Below, piece after piece: positions 1-11,176 of a DNA stretch of 64,000 nt (positions are counted from its first letter, which is position 1; each line of letters opens with the position of its first letter). The translations under genes were made by a program, and so were the position numbers. The stretch comes from Varanus komodoensis. Taxonomy: Eukaryota > Chordata > Lepidosauria > Squamata > Varanidae. Where the stretch lies: positions 114,244,346 through 114,308,345 of the forward strand of contig NW_025335268.1 in NCBI RefSeq assembly GCF_004798865.1, written 5' to 3'. Under the pieces are notes generated by a model. The model had not been told where the DNA came from. It saw nothing but the letters and a program-made list of their open reading frames with translations, and searched no databases.

Positions 1-289
1 TTTGAAACAACAGGGATCTGGTTCAAAGCATGTTTAACTAAAAGTATTGGCACAATTTGGATCATAGTTTGCATTCCAAAGATAATATCCAGTCATTGAA
101 TTGTTGTGTGAGAATTTTCAACATAAAATAAATGTCAGGTATTCTCTGTTCTCAAAAGCATTTTATGTTTGTCATGTGACCATTTTACATTTTGAGAATC
201 TCCAAGGAAGATCTTCCTTTTGAGTGAATGACTGAAAATATATTTCTAAAAGGCTACATTTGGGATTTATTGAAATAGTTAAATACTAT
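1..289. other. AK5 intron 1, unique-looking sequence
   Basis: AT-rich sequence with no coding frame or recognisable repeat. It is assigned to AK5 intron 1 because the first AK5 exon seen lies at 7816 and enters in phase 0, so a coding exon must exist upstream. Confidence 0.5.
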
Positions 290-1022
290 TGTAAAGACTA
301 GCCACCCCTGAGCAGTTGGCAGGGTTCACTTTCCTACCCTGCTTCTCTGGATCCCCAAATCCCAGGGCCAGACACTGGATTCAGCAGCTTGGGGAAAAAC
401 AGGTTTATTAAAAAAAACAAGGTAGACAACACAGGAGTAGAGGGCCTTAAAACACTATAAAATACAACACACACACAACAATGAGGGTAGGGAAGGAAAC
501 AGGGAATTGGAGAGCATCAGGTTCATTGAACTGATACTGTTTCGCTCCTCCAAAACCCCCAGGCCAGCTGGCCTCCTTGGACTAAAAATAACAAAACTAA
601 CTGTTCCTACCACTAACCCAGTATACAATCCTCAGTGTAACCTCCTTCCTTGTAGAATAGCACTGCATTCTTTTGCAGAGCCTCCGGAAGCAACAGGGAA
701 GCTCTTCTCAGAGAGGAACCCCAATCTGTCCCAACTCCCTGATTTCATTTCATTACATCAAACCGGTGACTTGTGGGGTGACATCTCCTGACTGTACCAG
801 GTGAGAATGGTATACCCTTTAGGCCTGAAATCTCTGGCCTTGTGGGGTGTGAATGGCTTTGTGTTTGGAAGTAATTTACAGTTACAGTTGTATTCCAGGT
901 GCTATCAAGCCTCCTACTACCTTGGCACCTTGCATCTCTATCTGGCTGGAGCAGCCCAGGCTTCTGTACCTAGAGTTAACCCTTCATTAGCAGAGTGGCT
1001 CTCAACTGCTCTCCATTATACA
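290..1022 (-). mobile_element. Solo LTR of an endogenous retrovirus, family A copy 1
   Basis: A 733-bp unit that reads on the minus strand from TGTATA (at 1022) to TTTACA (at 290), the TG...CA ends of an LTR. The flanking 5-mers are ACTAT (285-289) and AGTAT (1023-1027), a target duplication with one mismatch. Near its 3' end, on the minus strand, is TTTTAATAAACC followed by a tail containing CCAGTGTCTGG. The same order occurs in the copies at 9789 and 45071. No gag, pol or env lies beside it, so it is a fossil solo LTR. Divergence among the copies suggests it is old. Confidence 0.72.
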
Positions 1023-2154
1023 AGTATAAAGGGATTAAGTGTAATTAATAAATTTCTAGTATTTAAATATCTCAGTAAATCACAAATAATCTCTGAAAAG
1101 TAGCAGAAATTTTTAGGACAACTGTGAAGTGGTTTTTTAACTATCTATAATAAAGGTATTTAAAGAATAGATTCTAACAGTGCAATGCTATACATGCTTG
1201 CATAAAAACCTCACTGAATTTAACAGGCTTAGTCCCTGCTAAGAGTGCATAAAATTGCAGCCTAACAGGACAATCCAATATATATCCTATATACACTCCT
1301 TGGATGTTGCTGCTGTCCTACTCTTCCTCCTTCCAAGCTGATCAGAGCAAAAACCTTCTAATTAGAAAATGTATTATGTTAAAGATGACCAGTGGGGCTG
1401 GTTTTGTGATATAAAAGAAGAGTATTGCAGACATCATTAACAAAAGACACAAGCAAAGGTAAAATATTGGTCATTAGGGAACTACAGTTCATTGATTCTA
1501 AAGGCTGATTCTAAATTGAATACCTGTCCTTTCTTCCAAACCAAAAAGACTAAAAATACTTGATTCAACCTTCAAGGCCAATTGCTGAGAACTTCTCAGT
1601 TGTTCAACCTGAAGCCATATGATTGAAGTAATGATGTTAAGTCTCCCCCCGCTTTCACAGTTTGTTCCCCTGAACACCCTGCCCCTACTTAAAACAGTCT
1701 CTGAGAATCAGACAGTTTCTATCTCTGGATTCAATGGCCTTGGCATCTCATCTGTGGATTCCATTTTCACCTCTTCTTCCACTTTGGATCAGAATCTGAG
1801 AAAACAATCTAGGCCCAAACCCCAGAGAAGTTTAACCTTGTAATCCTGAGTTTAACAGAGCTCATTCCTAAATAATTACTATTAGCTATAGCAGTTGAAT
1901 TGGGTGAGGTTCCTATGTATATCTTATACATTTTGGCCTTGGAAAAGTTAAGAGTGGGATAGAAAATTTACCTGCATACATGGGCATAAGCATCACTGGA
2001 TTTAAAGCAGGAAGTGTGGGAAATGGACAAAGTGGATAGCAGGAAAAAGGCCAGTGCCTATAAACTTCACAGAGGATACTTGCCTCAGAGTTGCTTCATT
2101 GGTAGGGAGAATGGATGGAGAGAAGCAAGAAAACAGCATGAGCTGCCAATATGG
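1023..2154. other. AK5 intron 1 spacer with a short palindromic repeat
   Basis: No coding frame is supported. Bases 1182-1265 belong to a short dispersed repeat that runs from 'GCAATGCTATACATG' to 'ATTGCAGCCTAACA' and recurs at 37160, 46300, 46412 and 47398. The rest shows nothing I can name. Confidence 0.45.
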
Positions 2155-3290
2155 AATCATCATAGAATAGTAGAGTTGTAAGGAGCCAAGAAGGCCATCC
2201 TGTCCAGCCCCCTGATGTTGCAGGACACCAATTTATACCATCCCACTCACATGGGTGTCCAGTTTCTTTTTCAATGTCTCTAATGTGGGAGAGCCTCTTT
2301 ACCATCCCATTCAGAACCTCTCTAGGCAATAGTTTCCACTGATATCTTTTTACTGATATCTAGCCTTAATTTGGTTTTCTCAACTTGAGTTGTCCTACAG
2401 GCTAGTATCAGTGAGAAGAGATCTTGATCTCTGTGACAGCCTTTGAGGTGCTTATAGAATGATATCATACCCCGCTCAGTCTTCTTTTCTCAAGATTGAA
2501 CATGCCCAGTTCTCTCAGTCTTTCCTTATAGGGCAGTATTTCCAAACCCTGGATCATTTTTGTTGCCCTCTGGTGGACCCTTCCCAATTTTTCTGCAACT
2601 TTCTTAGAACTTGGTGCCCAAAACAGGCACAGTATTCCAGGTGAGGTCTGACTAGTGAGGAGTATAGGAGAACTATGACTTCTTGTGATTTGGAAGAAAT
2701 ACTTCTGTTAATGCATCCCAAAATAGCATTTGCCATTTTTACAGCTGTGCTGCATTGCTGGTTCATATTTAGCCTGTTGTTCACAATAACTCCAAGGTCT
2801 GTTTCTTTTGTTGAGTGACGTATTCCCCATCTTGTATTGATGCACCCGGTTTCCTTTTTTCTGCATGGAGGACTTGGCATTTTCCCCTATTGAATCTCAT
2901 TCTGTTGGTTTCAGCCTAGCATTCAAGTTTATCAAGCACATGGTAGTAATGTCATGAGCCAAGCCGGCTAGAGCTAGTGGTCAGACTAGGTGGCTCAGGA
3001 GGCCCCTTCTGACTCACTCTGTTTCTATGTTTCTAAGATCACCCTGGATCTTCATTCTGTCTTCTAGGGTGTTTGCTATTCCACCCAATTCTGTATTGAC
3101 TGCAAACTTTATCATCTTTCCTTGTATTTCCTCATTTATATAATTCATAAAGAGCACTGGGCCTAGGACTGAACCCTGTGACACCCCACTAGTTACCTCC
3201 CTCCAGTCTGAGAAGGTGCCATTGATGAGCACTCTTTCTGTCTTATTTAACAGCCAATTTTGGAGCAATCTAATATTTTTCTATCAAAAT
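2155..3290 (-). mobile_element. CR1 LINE fragment, 5'-truncated
   Basis: Minus-strand CR1 whose 3' end is at the low coordinate: 'CATCATAGAATAGTAGAG' is the reverse of the CR1 terminal ATTCTATG-type repeat. Translated pieces match CR1 reverse transcriptase: 'INGTFSDWREVTSGVSQGSV' near 3200 and 'LYSSLVRPHLEYC' near 2640. The frame is broken in several places. A second CR1 tail is inserted at 2941-3037, and a BovB fragment abuts at about 3290. Confidence 0.85.
2941..3037 (+). mobile_element. CR1 3' tail inserted in an older CR1
   Basis: About 97 bp ending in 'CTGTTTCTATGTTTCTAAG', the 3' end of a CR1 subfamily, in the opposite orientation to its host. CR1 sequence resumes across it: 'TTTATCAAG' at the left and 'ATCACCCTGGATCTTC' at the right match the uninterrupted copy near 40830. 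Confidence 0.75.
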
Positions 3291-4345
3291 TTGTTGATAT
3301 CAGAGGTTGTTGATATTTCTCCAGACAATCTTAATTCCGACTTGTGATTCATCTAGCCTGGCCGTTCGCATGATGTGCTCTGCATAGAAGTTAAATAGGC
3401 AGGGTGACCACCTAACCTTACTCCTCTCGCAATTTTGAGCCAATCAGCAGCTCCATGTCCAGTTCTCACTTGCTTATTGACCCGCATACAGGTTTCTCAA
3501 GAGACAAATAAGACAGTCTGGTACTCCCATCTCTTTCAGAACTTGCCACAGATTGTTGTGATCCACACAATCAAAGGCTTTAGAGTGGTCAATTAAGCAG
3601 AAGGAGATGTTTTTCTGGAACTCCATAGCTTTCTCCATGATCCAGCATATGTTGGCAATTTGATCTCTAGTTCCTCTGCTTCTTTGAAACCCTGCCTGTA
3701 CTTCTGGTAGTTCTCAGTCCACATACTGCTGGAGCCTAGCTTGTAGGATTTTGAGAATAACTTTGCTAGCATGTGAAAAGAGCACAATGGTATGGTAGTT
3801 TGATCATTCTTTCGTGTTTCCCTTCTTTGGGATTGGAACGCAAACTGACCTTTTGCAATCCTGTGGTCACTGTTGAGTTTTCCAAATTTGCTGGAATATT
3901 AACTGCATCTTCTTTTAGGATTTTGAATAGCTCAGCTGGAATACTGTCACCTCCACCAGCTTTGTTGTTGCTCAGACTTCCTAAGACCCAGTTGACTTCA
4001 CATTCCAGGATGTCTGTGAATGATAACCCATCATGGTTATCAGGGATGTTAAGCTCTTTCTTGTATAGTTCTTCTGTGTAATCTTGCCACCTCTTCTTAA
4101 TCTCTTCTGCCTCTGTTAGGTCCCTGCCATTTTGGTCCTTTCTCATGCCCATCTTTGCATGAAACGTTCATATCTCCAATTTTCTTGAAGAGATCTCCAG
4201 TCTTCCCTATTCTATTGTTGTCTTCTATTTCTTTACACTGGGTGCCCCTGCACAGCATAGCTCATAGCGTTGTTGTGCTATACAAGCCCCTTCACCACGG
4301 CAAGACAGTGATCCATGAAAGGGGACAGAAATATGGTTTGTATAA
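3291..4345 (-). mobile_element. RTE/BovB LINE fragment
   Basis: Minus-strand translation gives BovB-type reverse transcriptase pieces, for example 'KDQNGRDLTEAEEIKKRWQ' and 'VLGSLSNNKAGGGDSIPAE' (about 3930-4140). The low-coordinate part covers the region before the polymerase YADD box. The segment at 4235-4345 contains the reverse of the BovB motif 'CACTGTCTTGCCGTGG'. Internal pieces are missing and the frame is broken. It abuts CR1 at about 3290. Confidence 0.8.
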
Positions 4346-5429
4346 ATGAATACTTTGAACTTTGAAATGCACACATTTTCTTGAACCTTTCTGTTGATTC
4401 TCTGTGGTACTGTGAGTAAATCTAATCTATCAGCTTTAGTACTGTGCTTGAAGTAGAGACAAACTGCAGCCTCAAAAATGAGGTGGAAATTATATAAAAT
4501 AGTTGTTTTACAAAAGTTGCCATATTATTAAAAGTTGGGTTTTTCACCTCTAAGCATTCCTACTTGAATATGAAAATGTGAAAGCATTCAAACTAATTAG
4601 GTCATAAGGTTCAATGACATTGCATGTTAAAACCAAGAGTTAGTAAACTGCTTTTGCCTAAGAACTGAGTGGAAGCTGTATTTTGAATGGACTTATAGTT
4701 TACAGTATTTACAGTTTCTTTCAAGTTACTATGAAAAAAGCTGCTCTGAGGCAGAAATGGGGAAAGAGGCAGAGCTTGTCCAAATTGATTCCCCGCCCTG
4801 CTCTTCAGCTCTTTATGTTGATACTGTTTTATTTACTGTGGAGTAGCTTTGTATGCTGGATCAGGTTTTCACAAAATAACAACCTATAGCATGTTGTCCA
4901 AACCCAGTCTATAGGTTGTATTATTCAACATGAAAGAACTGTTAATATGTGGGACCACTCAGATATTAGCCACTGGCTCCAACTGCATTCTGAAAAGGTA
5001 CAGGCCTTGGTAGACTTCATTACATATGGGGAATGATATTTGACTACTTAAGCATAGGAAGGTGGTAAGTATTAATACTTGCATCATGAATGTCAAAGAA
5101 CTATGTAAATAGAAGAGACCAGTGATTAATCTGTCTAGCATGTTCCTTACCAGTACTCATTAACACAACTTGCTAAGAAAATTTGTGATGTGTTCTAGTT
5201 AATATGCATAACATCCTATAGCAAATTCCCCATTTTTCCTATGCAATCAGTTACTGTAAAACCAAGCTTAACAAAAACAAAACATCCAAATATCGCCATT
5301 GATGTTAAATATTCACAGATCCAACCATCAGGCAGCACCATAGCAACTTTATTAATCACTTTCTCTGCTTCATATTATTCCATTTGTGCTTGAAAATGCA
5401 GGAAAGTTCATTTCTCAGCAGTCAACTGA
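4346..5429. other. AK5 intron 1 spacer
   Basis: AT-rich intron. No coding frame and no repeat that I recognise. Confidence 0.4.
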
Positions 5430-6429
5430 ATCTATATATGGCTTGGAAAAAGTATATAGATAAAATTAGTGAGGAATCTTCAGGATGGTGGCTGGTGATG
5501 AGCAGGGTCCCCCAGGGCTCTGCCCTGATACTGATCTTGTTCAGTCTTTTCATCAATGACCTGGAAGAGGGGATGACCAGTCTGCTGATCAAATTCTCCG
5601 ACAATACTAAAATGGGGATGGTGGCCACAACTGAGGAGCAGGTACTCCAGATCCAGAAGAATCTGGACAGATTATGGAAGTGGGCAGGCGACAAAAGCAA
5701 GTGCAAGGTGTCATATGTTCAGGGACAAGTGACTGGAGAGCAGCACTTATGAAACGAATCTCCAGGTACTGGTCGACTGCAGGCTAAACATGAGTCAGCA
5801 GTGTGATGTGGTGGTCAAGAGGGTGAATGCCACCCTTGGCTGCATAGCCAGAAAAATGGCTTCTATGTAGATCGAGAGAGGTATCACTACCACTTCATAC
5901 AACTCCGGTGCGCCTGCAACTGGAGTACTGTGTTCACTTCTGGGCTTCACATTACAGGAAGGATATAGCCAGGTTAGAGACAGTGCAGCGTAGGGCCACA
6001 TGGATGGTGGCCGGATTGCAGGGAAAGCTGTATGAGGCAAAGCTGAGGGAACTGGGTTTTTCAGCCTGGAGAAGAGGAGACTCCGAGGGGATCTGTTGGC
6101 GACATATAGGTACATAAGGGGGTGTCACACAGAGGTGGGTAGAGACCTGTTCTCCCCTGCAGAGGAGGGCAGGAGGTGCTCCAATGGAGCCAAGCTCAAG
6201 CATCCAAGGTTAGATCCTTAGATGCCAGGAAGCACTTTCTGACAGTTAGGACCCCAAGGGTATGGAATGGGCTTTCACAGGAGGTGGTTGAAGCCCCATC
6301 GGTGAGGATGTTCAAGGATAGACTGGACATGCACATGGTAGGCATGTCATGAGTGGAGCTGGCTGGAGCCAGGGGTCAGACTAGATGGCCCTGGAGACCC
6401 CTTCTGACTAATTCTGTTTCTATGTTTCT
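5430..6429 (+). mobile_element. CR1 LINE, 3' kilobase
   Basis: Plus-strand CR1 covering the C-terminal half of the reverse transcriptase and the 3' end. Conserved pieces are 'VPQGSALILILFSLFINDLE' near 5510 and 'LQLEYCVHFWASHYRKDIA' near 5920. It ends in 'TTCTGTTTCTATGTTTCTA' at 6429. Several frameshifts and stops make it inactive, and the 5' end is truncated. Confidence 0.88.
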
Positions 6430-6844
6430 AAAATATTGAAAGTAGATAAAAAATAAAGAAAAATATCCTAAAACATAACCTACAGAAAGATTCAAGACTT
6501 GGAATATATAAGTGTCGAGATAAATATTCATCTCCAGAAAAGACAATACCAGTGCTTCTGCTATATAGTACAACATGACAATTTACCAGCTTACATTCTA
6601 CTACCTAAGAAAGTGATTTACCCCTGGCTTATTATCAAAGTGTGTATCAGCAGTATTAGAAATTGTCAAAATAGCACGCACAAACTTTTAACATCACATG
6701 AATATGAAATAGTCAGAAGTCTTATATATCACTTCTGCCCAAGGAAGTCTAGGTGGGCCCCAAGGAACAGAGGGACAATTTCGCAAACTATTCCTACCTC
6801 TCACTGACTGATCCATGATGGAAGGGAGTAAAGAATGATAGAAT
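6430..6844. other. AK5 intron 1 spacer
   Basis: AT-rich, with no coding frame or recognisable repeat. Confidence 0.35.
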
Positions 6845-7749
6845 GTGATTCTATCTGCTTAATTTTTATTAAAGCTCCACAGCTGTAGCTGAGGAAAAAG
6901 GTGAGCATCCTTTCAGAAGGCTTAGCAAAAGACAGGGGGAGGTTTCTCCTCTTGCAGGAGAAATATATCAATAGTTAGCCCTGCCTTCTAATGGGAATGA
7001 GAAGTAAAACTTTTCCTGTCAGCTTCATCTTCTGCTGACCAAGACTAGAACTTAGGAAAAACAGGAAATACAAAATTGAGTGCATAATGTTGGAGTTATC
7101 TTAATAAATAAGTTTTATACATTAAAATATAGAAAAGCCTTGTCTGTTCTTTCTCCCCCTCCCCCATCTACAAGGTTTTTCCTTCCTAGTTTCTTTCCTG
7201 GAAAAAGAAAAAACAGCCCCAAGCTATGTGAATGATGGACCTGTTCTCAGTTCCTTGAAACAATGTTGCAAGCTGATTGGGGCAGCTATTCTTCCTTTGC
7301 AATGTAAAAATACCTAGCCAGCTCATGCTTTGTCTTAAGGAATTTTCTATTTCTGAAAATCAAAACCTGTTAGAATTCTATAATCCCTGATTCTTTTATT
7401 TGTTACCTGTTACTCAAGCTTTCAATTGGGTCATGATGTTTTTCCTGATGTCTGTAATGATTTTTCAATGTTTCTGTGTTATGTTTTTGTGCTTCCCCTT
7501 TGCCCTCACCTTCTCACCCATTCAGGGTCGCGTCACTGTCCTGAAACTGTGTACATGATCCACAACTCAGAAAAACTCTGTACATGCTCTAGAAAGCTCA
7601 TGGTCTGTTTGGCTTACTGGCTACCCAACAGCGCTGTTGTTTTTTCTCTGTCAGAGAGGGGTATCTGGGTATCCTGCCAATAAATTGCTGAAACTGTGTG
7701 AATCTAAATGTACATTCTCTCAGTCCTGCGATTCCCAGATTTCTGACAA
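6845..7749 (+). mobile_element. LTR-like unit, family C copy 1
   Basis: Similar in order and wording to 41860-42476 plus 44500-44712. Shared blocks include 'ATGTTGGAGTT', 'AGTTTTATA', 'AATCAAAACCTGTTAGAA' (compare 'ATTGAAACCTGTTAAAAT'), 'CATGATGTTTTTCCTGATG', 'AACTCTGTACATGC' and a late polyadenylation-type AATAAA (7679) before a CA end. The left boundary is uncertain. It looks like an old solo LTR; no retroviral genes adjoin it. Its right end lies 66 bp before AK5 exon 2. Confidence 0.5.
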
Positions 7750-7815
7750 TTAGCATTAGTATTCTTTGTTCAGCCTGCAGCTGATTATAAATCATTTTGG
7801 GGTGTTATGTTTCAG

Positions 7816-8002
7816 AGTTTGTTGAATGGATTAATGTGCTACAAACCTGATGATCCAGTTGAATACCTGGAAGACTGTTTACAAAAAGTGAAGGAGCTGG
7901 GAGGAGCAGAAAAAGTAAAATGGGACACTTTTGTCAGTCCAGAAAAACGTACACTACCTCCTCTTAATGGCAGCCAGTCGAGAAGAGCATTTTTCAGAAA
8001 TG
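7816..8002 (+). CDS. AK5: AK5 exon 2 (N-terminal region)
   Basis: AK5 is a brain-enriched adenylate kinase that interconverts ATP + AMP and 2 ADP and carries two kinase domains. This 187-bp exon encodes 62 residues plus one base, beginning SLLNGLMCYKPDDPVEYLE and running through VKWDTFVSPEKRTLPPLNG, close to the human protein (SLLNGLMCSKPDDPVEYLE). It precedes the first kinase domain; from its helical look this region may be a RIIa/Dpy-30-like dimerisation segment, which is inference. The acceptor is TTATGTTTCAG and the donor is G|GTAAGA. It enters in phase 0 and leaves in phase 1. An ATG at 7807 reads into the exon but lies before the splice acceptor, so I do not take it as the start. The preceding exon (about 20 codons in human) is not visible here. 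Confidence 0.96.
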
Positions 8003-9272
8003 GTAAGATGGATTTATGTCACAGTCATGTTTCAGCTTAGATTTAAATGAAGAGATGAATAGACTTGGGAAACCACTATGTGGTGCCTAATGGCTGGGGT
8101 CCACAGTGGACACTTCTTTAAGTACATTTAAATATAGTGTGATCATGGTGTGCAGTCTTCTGGCTTGTGTCAGTAAGTAGAACAAATTTCAGTAAATGGT
8201 AGCCATGCCAAAATACATCTGTATAGTGGTTTCAGCTGTTTAAGAATTTGTCGTAATTTTAATCTGGATTCTAACTCAGATGCATTGCTCAAGAATGCTT
8301 GAGTGCATATATCTTTAACCCTATGCACAATGGTACTTACAATGAGTGACCATATAGATGTGTGCTTTGTATTCTATACAGCATGGCCCATAATTTTTGC
8401 ACCAGTGTATGTCAGAATTGTTGGAATTTTCTTGAATGCAGCTGTGATTACTGTTAAACAATGAAATCAGTTCCACTGCAGCAAGCAGCTAGGACATAAT
8501 CCACTTCTCTGTAATTGATTGGCATTGAATGTACAGAATTCTGACATTTTCTAAATGTTGCCAAATATATATAAAAATAACTTATTTAGACTGTGCAAAA
8601 ATGCCAAACAGATTAACTAATGTACTTTCTTAGAAATATACAGAGCCACTCATATGCAATAATCTGATCGGCAATGCTAATATAATTAACATTGTTTATA
8701 CCAAACATCTAGGAAGTAGTCTCTAACTCAGCTAATACTTTAAGCCAGACCAAAAAGCTGACTGTGGGTACCATACAATGTTTGAGATAATAATTCTGAG
8801 GAAAATTATTCATCTTGTCCCCATAATGATACTAAAATTCCTCTTTTTCCTCATGCATTTCATGCTTTTTGGGTGCTATAGGCCTTCATCAAATCAAACC
8901 ATTCATATAACATCTGATAAAATAATTCTGGAATGGTGTCTTAAACCTCCATTTAAAATCAAACTTACAAAGATTTACAAGAAATATAACAGCTAATAAC
9001 AGTCTGTAATCTGCTCCCCTACTGTTATCTTCTACATGTGATTCAACAGGTTGATAATGGGTTGTTGTTTGCTGTAGGTAAGTAACTAAAATTGCAAGAC
9101 TTACCAAATAAATAAATAATTCCACAAATACTAAATGTATAGTTAAGGCTCCATCAACACAGTATTTTACCAAGTCAATAAAACCAAAATGCTATCCATC
9201 TACTTAGCATACTAGTCATTCACAGAGTCTATTCACAATGCCAAGAATTTCCAGTAAACCATCCTCTTAAAG
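8003..9272. other. AK5 intron 2, left part
   Basis: AT-rich intron. Nothing is recognised apart from a short AAATAAATAAAT run near 9105. Confidence 0.4.
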
Positions 9273-9545
9273 CAGGGGTCCTCAAACTTTTTCAGCTGGG
9301 GGCCAGTGGAAAGGTGCCGGTGCTAGCCACGGGCTGGAAAGGTGGTGCTGGCAGTGCAAGTGGGCCGGTGAGGGGGCGGGGGTGGTGCATGCAGGTGCGT
9401 GCACTGAGGTGGTGGGGTGTGTGGTGAGGTGCACGCAGATGGGCAGGCGCGTACAGTGAGGGGAGGGGAGGCAGGTGCACAAGGCAGTGGATTGCTCGCT
9501 TGGAGATCTCTGAGCGAGCAAACCACTGCCTCCCTGTGCACGGAG
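9273..9545 (+). mobile_element. hAT DNA transposon fragment (one end)
   Basis: Begins CAGGGGTCCTCAAACTTTTT, the terminal inverted repeat of many hAT/Charlie-type elements, followed by 'GGGGGCCAGTGG' and a GC-rich body unlike the AT-rich flanks. No matching right-hand terminal repeat (AGTTTGAGGACCCCTG) is present nearby, so only the left part survives. It has no transposase and is therefore non-autonomous or truncated. Confidence 0.65.
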
Positions 9546-9788
9546 CGATATATATTTAGAACTATATTAGAACTATTTCCCAATGCTTTCCTTAAGAAGC
9601 TGTTGTAATCTGCTTGATTTATAATCACAACCTGTGTCAGTCAGTTAACTAAATACTCAGTTTGCTGGATTCACACAACACAACATTGCTAGACAAGCAG
9701 TGAGTAGCTGGTCTTTTGCAGTCCCTGTTATACTGTTGAAATTATGCCCAATTCTCCATGTGGTAGCACCCATCCCAGCAGCAAGCAG

Positions 9789-10555
9789 AGTAACAAAAAG
9801 TGGGCTGAGGACTCCTTGGCCAGGAAAGAGTTTACACTTGACTCAGATGCCTGGCTGCTTCAGCCAGGTGATGATTCGAGGAAAGCAAGGCACCATGGCT
9901 GCAGAAGGGCTTGATAGTGCCTGGAATGCAAAAAACAAACAAACAACACCCCCAAATACAGCAAATTACTTCCAAGGTTACAGATTGCAGGGCCAAAAGG
10001 TATACAATTCTCACCTTGGTAATGTCAGGAGATGTCACCACGTGAGTCATTTGTTTGATCTAACAGGGATAAAAACTGGGGATCAGCACAGATTGGGGTT
10101 CCTATTCCAGGAAAGTTTCCCTGTTGCTGATGGAGGCTCTGCCAAATGATGCTGTGCTATTCTACAAAGGAGAAGGCTACACTGAGTACTGTATATTGTG
10201 TTAGAGCTGGGAACAGCTAGTTTTGTTACTTTGGGTCCAAGGTGACCAATTGTCCTTAGGGGTCTTGGGGGAGCTGAAAATGTGTGCATTTAGTGACAGT
10301 GCTGCTATCCAATTCCGTTTTTCCTTCTCTACCCTCTTTGGTGTGTGTATGTTGTGAGTTATGGTGTAGGGAGAGACCCTCCACCCCTGTTCTGTTAATC
10401 CTGTCTTTTAATAAGCAAGTTTTCCCTAATGCTTGGGTTATTGCGTGCCGAATCCAGTGTCTGGCCCCAGGATTTGGTGAACAGGAAATGGAGGGCTGGA
10501 AATTGTACCCTGTGAGCACAGGGAGGTGCGGACTCCAGGATGGCTGACCGTTACA
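9789..10555 (+). mobile_element. Solo LTR, family A copy 2
   Basis: Plus-strand copy of the LTR seen at 290-1022. Shared blocks include 'CAGGAGATGTCACC', 'GGGGTTCCT', 'TGCTGTGCTATTCTACAA', 'TTTTAATAAGCAAG' and 'CCAGTGTCTGGCCC', and it ends GACCGTTACA at 10555. The start has decayed to AGTAAC. No retroviral genes flank it. It is an old fossil. Confidence 0.68.
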
Positions 10556-11008
10556 ATTAGTTGCTGAAATTCAGCAGGAAACCACTGCAGATCCTTAATG
10601 TCAAATGCCAGGTGAAATGTCAACCCGTTAAGGATTTGTGGGAGTTGCAGCTGAATTTTCTTGCTGCCACTACACTGCACTGCCAAATTTAGGCTCTTGG
10701 GTCAGTTGAAGTTGTTTATCCCTGTACTAGAGATTTGCAGCCAAACATCTGGCTGGCTATTTCAAACAAGAGAGAATTCATCATCTCTGCAGCATCCTGC
10801 CATATGCAACTCTTCTCTCTGTTCATTCTGCCTCCCAAGTTTTCTTCCCTTGTCATACTAAAGAGGAAAGACCTCTTTGAAAACCCTCCTTTAAATATTA
10901 AGTAGGCATAATTCTGTATGATTATTCAATGAAATATTCTTGATTTTAATGACTGATAAATGTAAAAAGAATCCTAGTTCTGATACGTCTTTTCTTTCCA
11001 TTTTGTAG
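10556..11008. other. AK5 intron 2, right part
   Basis: No repeat is recognised. It ends in the polypyrimidine tract and acceptor TTTCCATTTTGTAG of exon 3. Confidence 0.45.
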
Positions 11009-11176
11009 TGATGCCAGACAATCCCAACTTCCCTTATCGGCGGTATGACCGACTGCCTCCAATCCACCAGTTTTCCATAGAAAGTGACACGGATCTCTCA
11101 GAAACAGCTGAACTTATTGAGGAATACAATGTATTTGAACCTACAAGACCAAGGCCTAAAATCATTCTTGTTATAG
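11009..11176 (+). CDS. AK5: AK5 exon 3 (linker to first kinase domain)
   Basis: A 168-bp exon, phase 1 to phase 1. The split first codon completes V, followed by MPDNPNFPYRRYDRLPPIH and, further on, a segment ending RPRPKIILVI. These match human AK5 (VMPENSNFPYRRYDRLPPIH). The last residues KIILVI are the first beta strand of the kinase fold that leads into the P-loop, so the intron cuts inside the nucleotide-binding loop. The donor is G|GTAGGG and the acceptor is TTTTGTAG. It joins exon 4 in frame. Confidence 0.97.

Noticed and set aside
1-7815. AK5 exon 1
   Set aside because: I looked for sequence encoding an N-terminus like human MNTNDAKEYLARREIP and found none; it is probably upstream of the window.
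7807-8040. A 77-codon plus frame with an ATG at 7807 as a separate small gene
   Set aside because: It is AK5 exon 2 read through both splice sites; the ATG lies before the TTTCAG acceptor.
9282-9628. His/Pro-rich minus frames
   Set aside because: GC-rich low-complexity reading of the hAT fragment; no domain.
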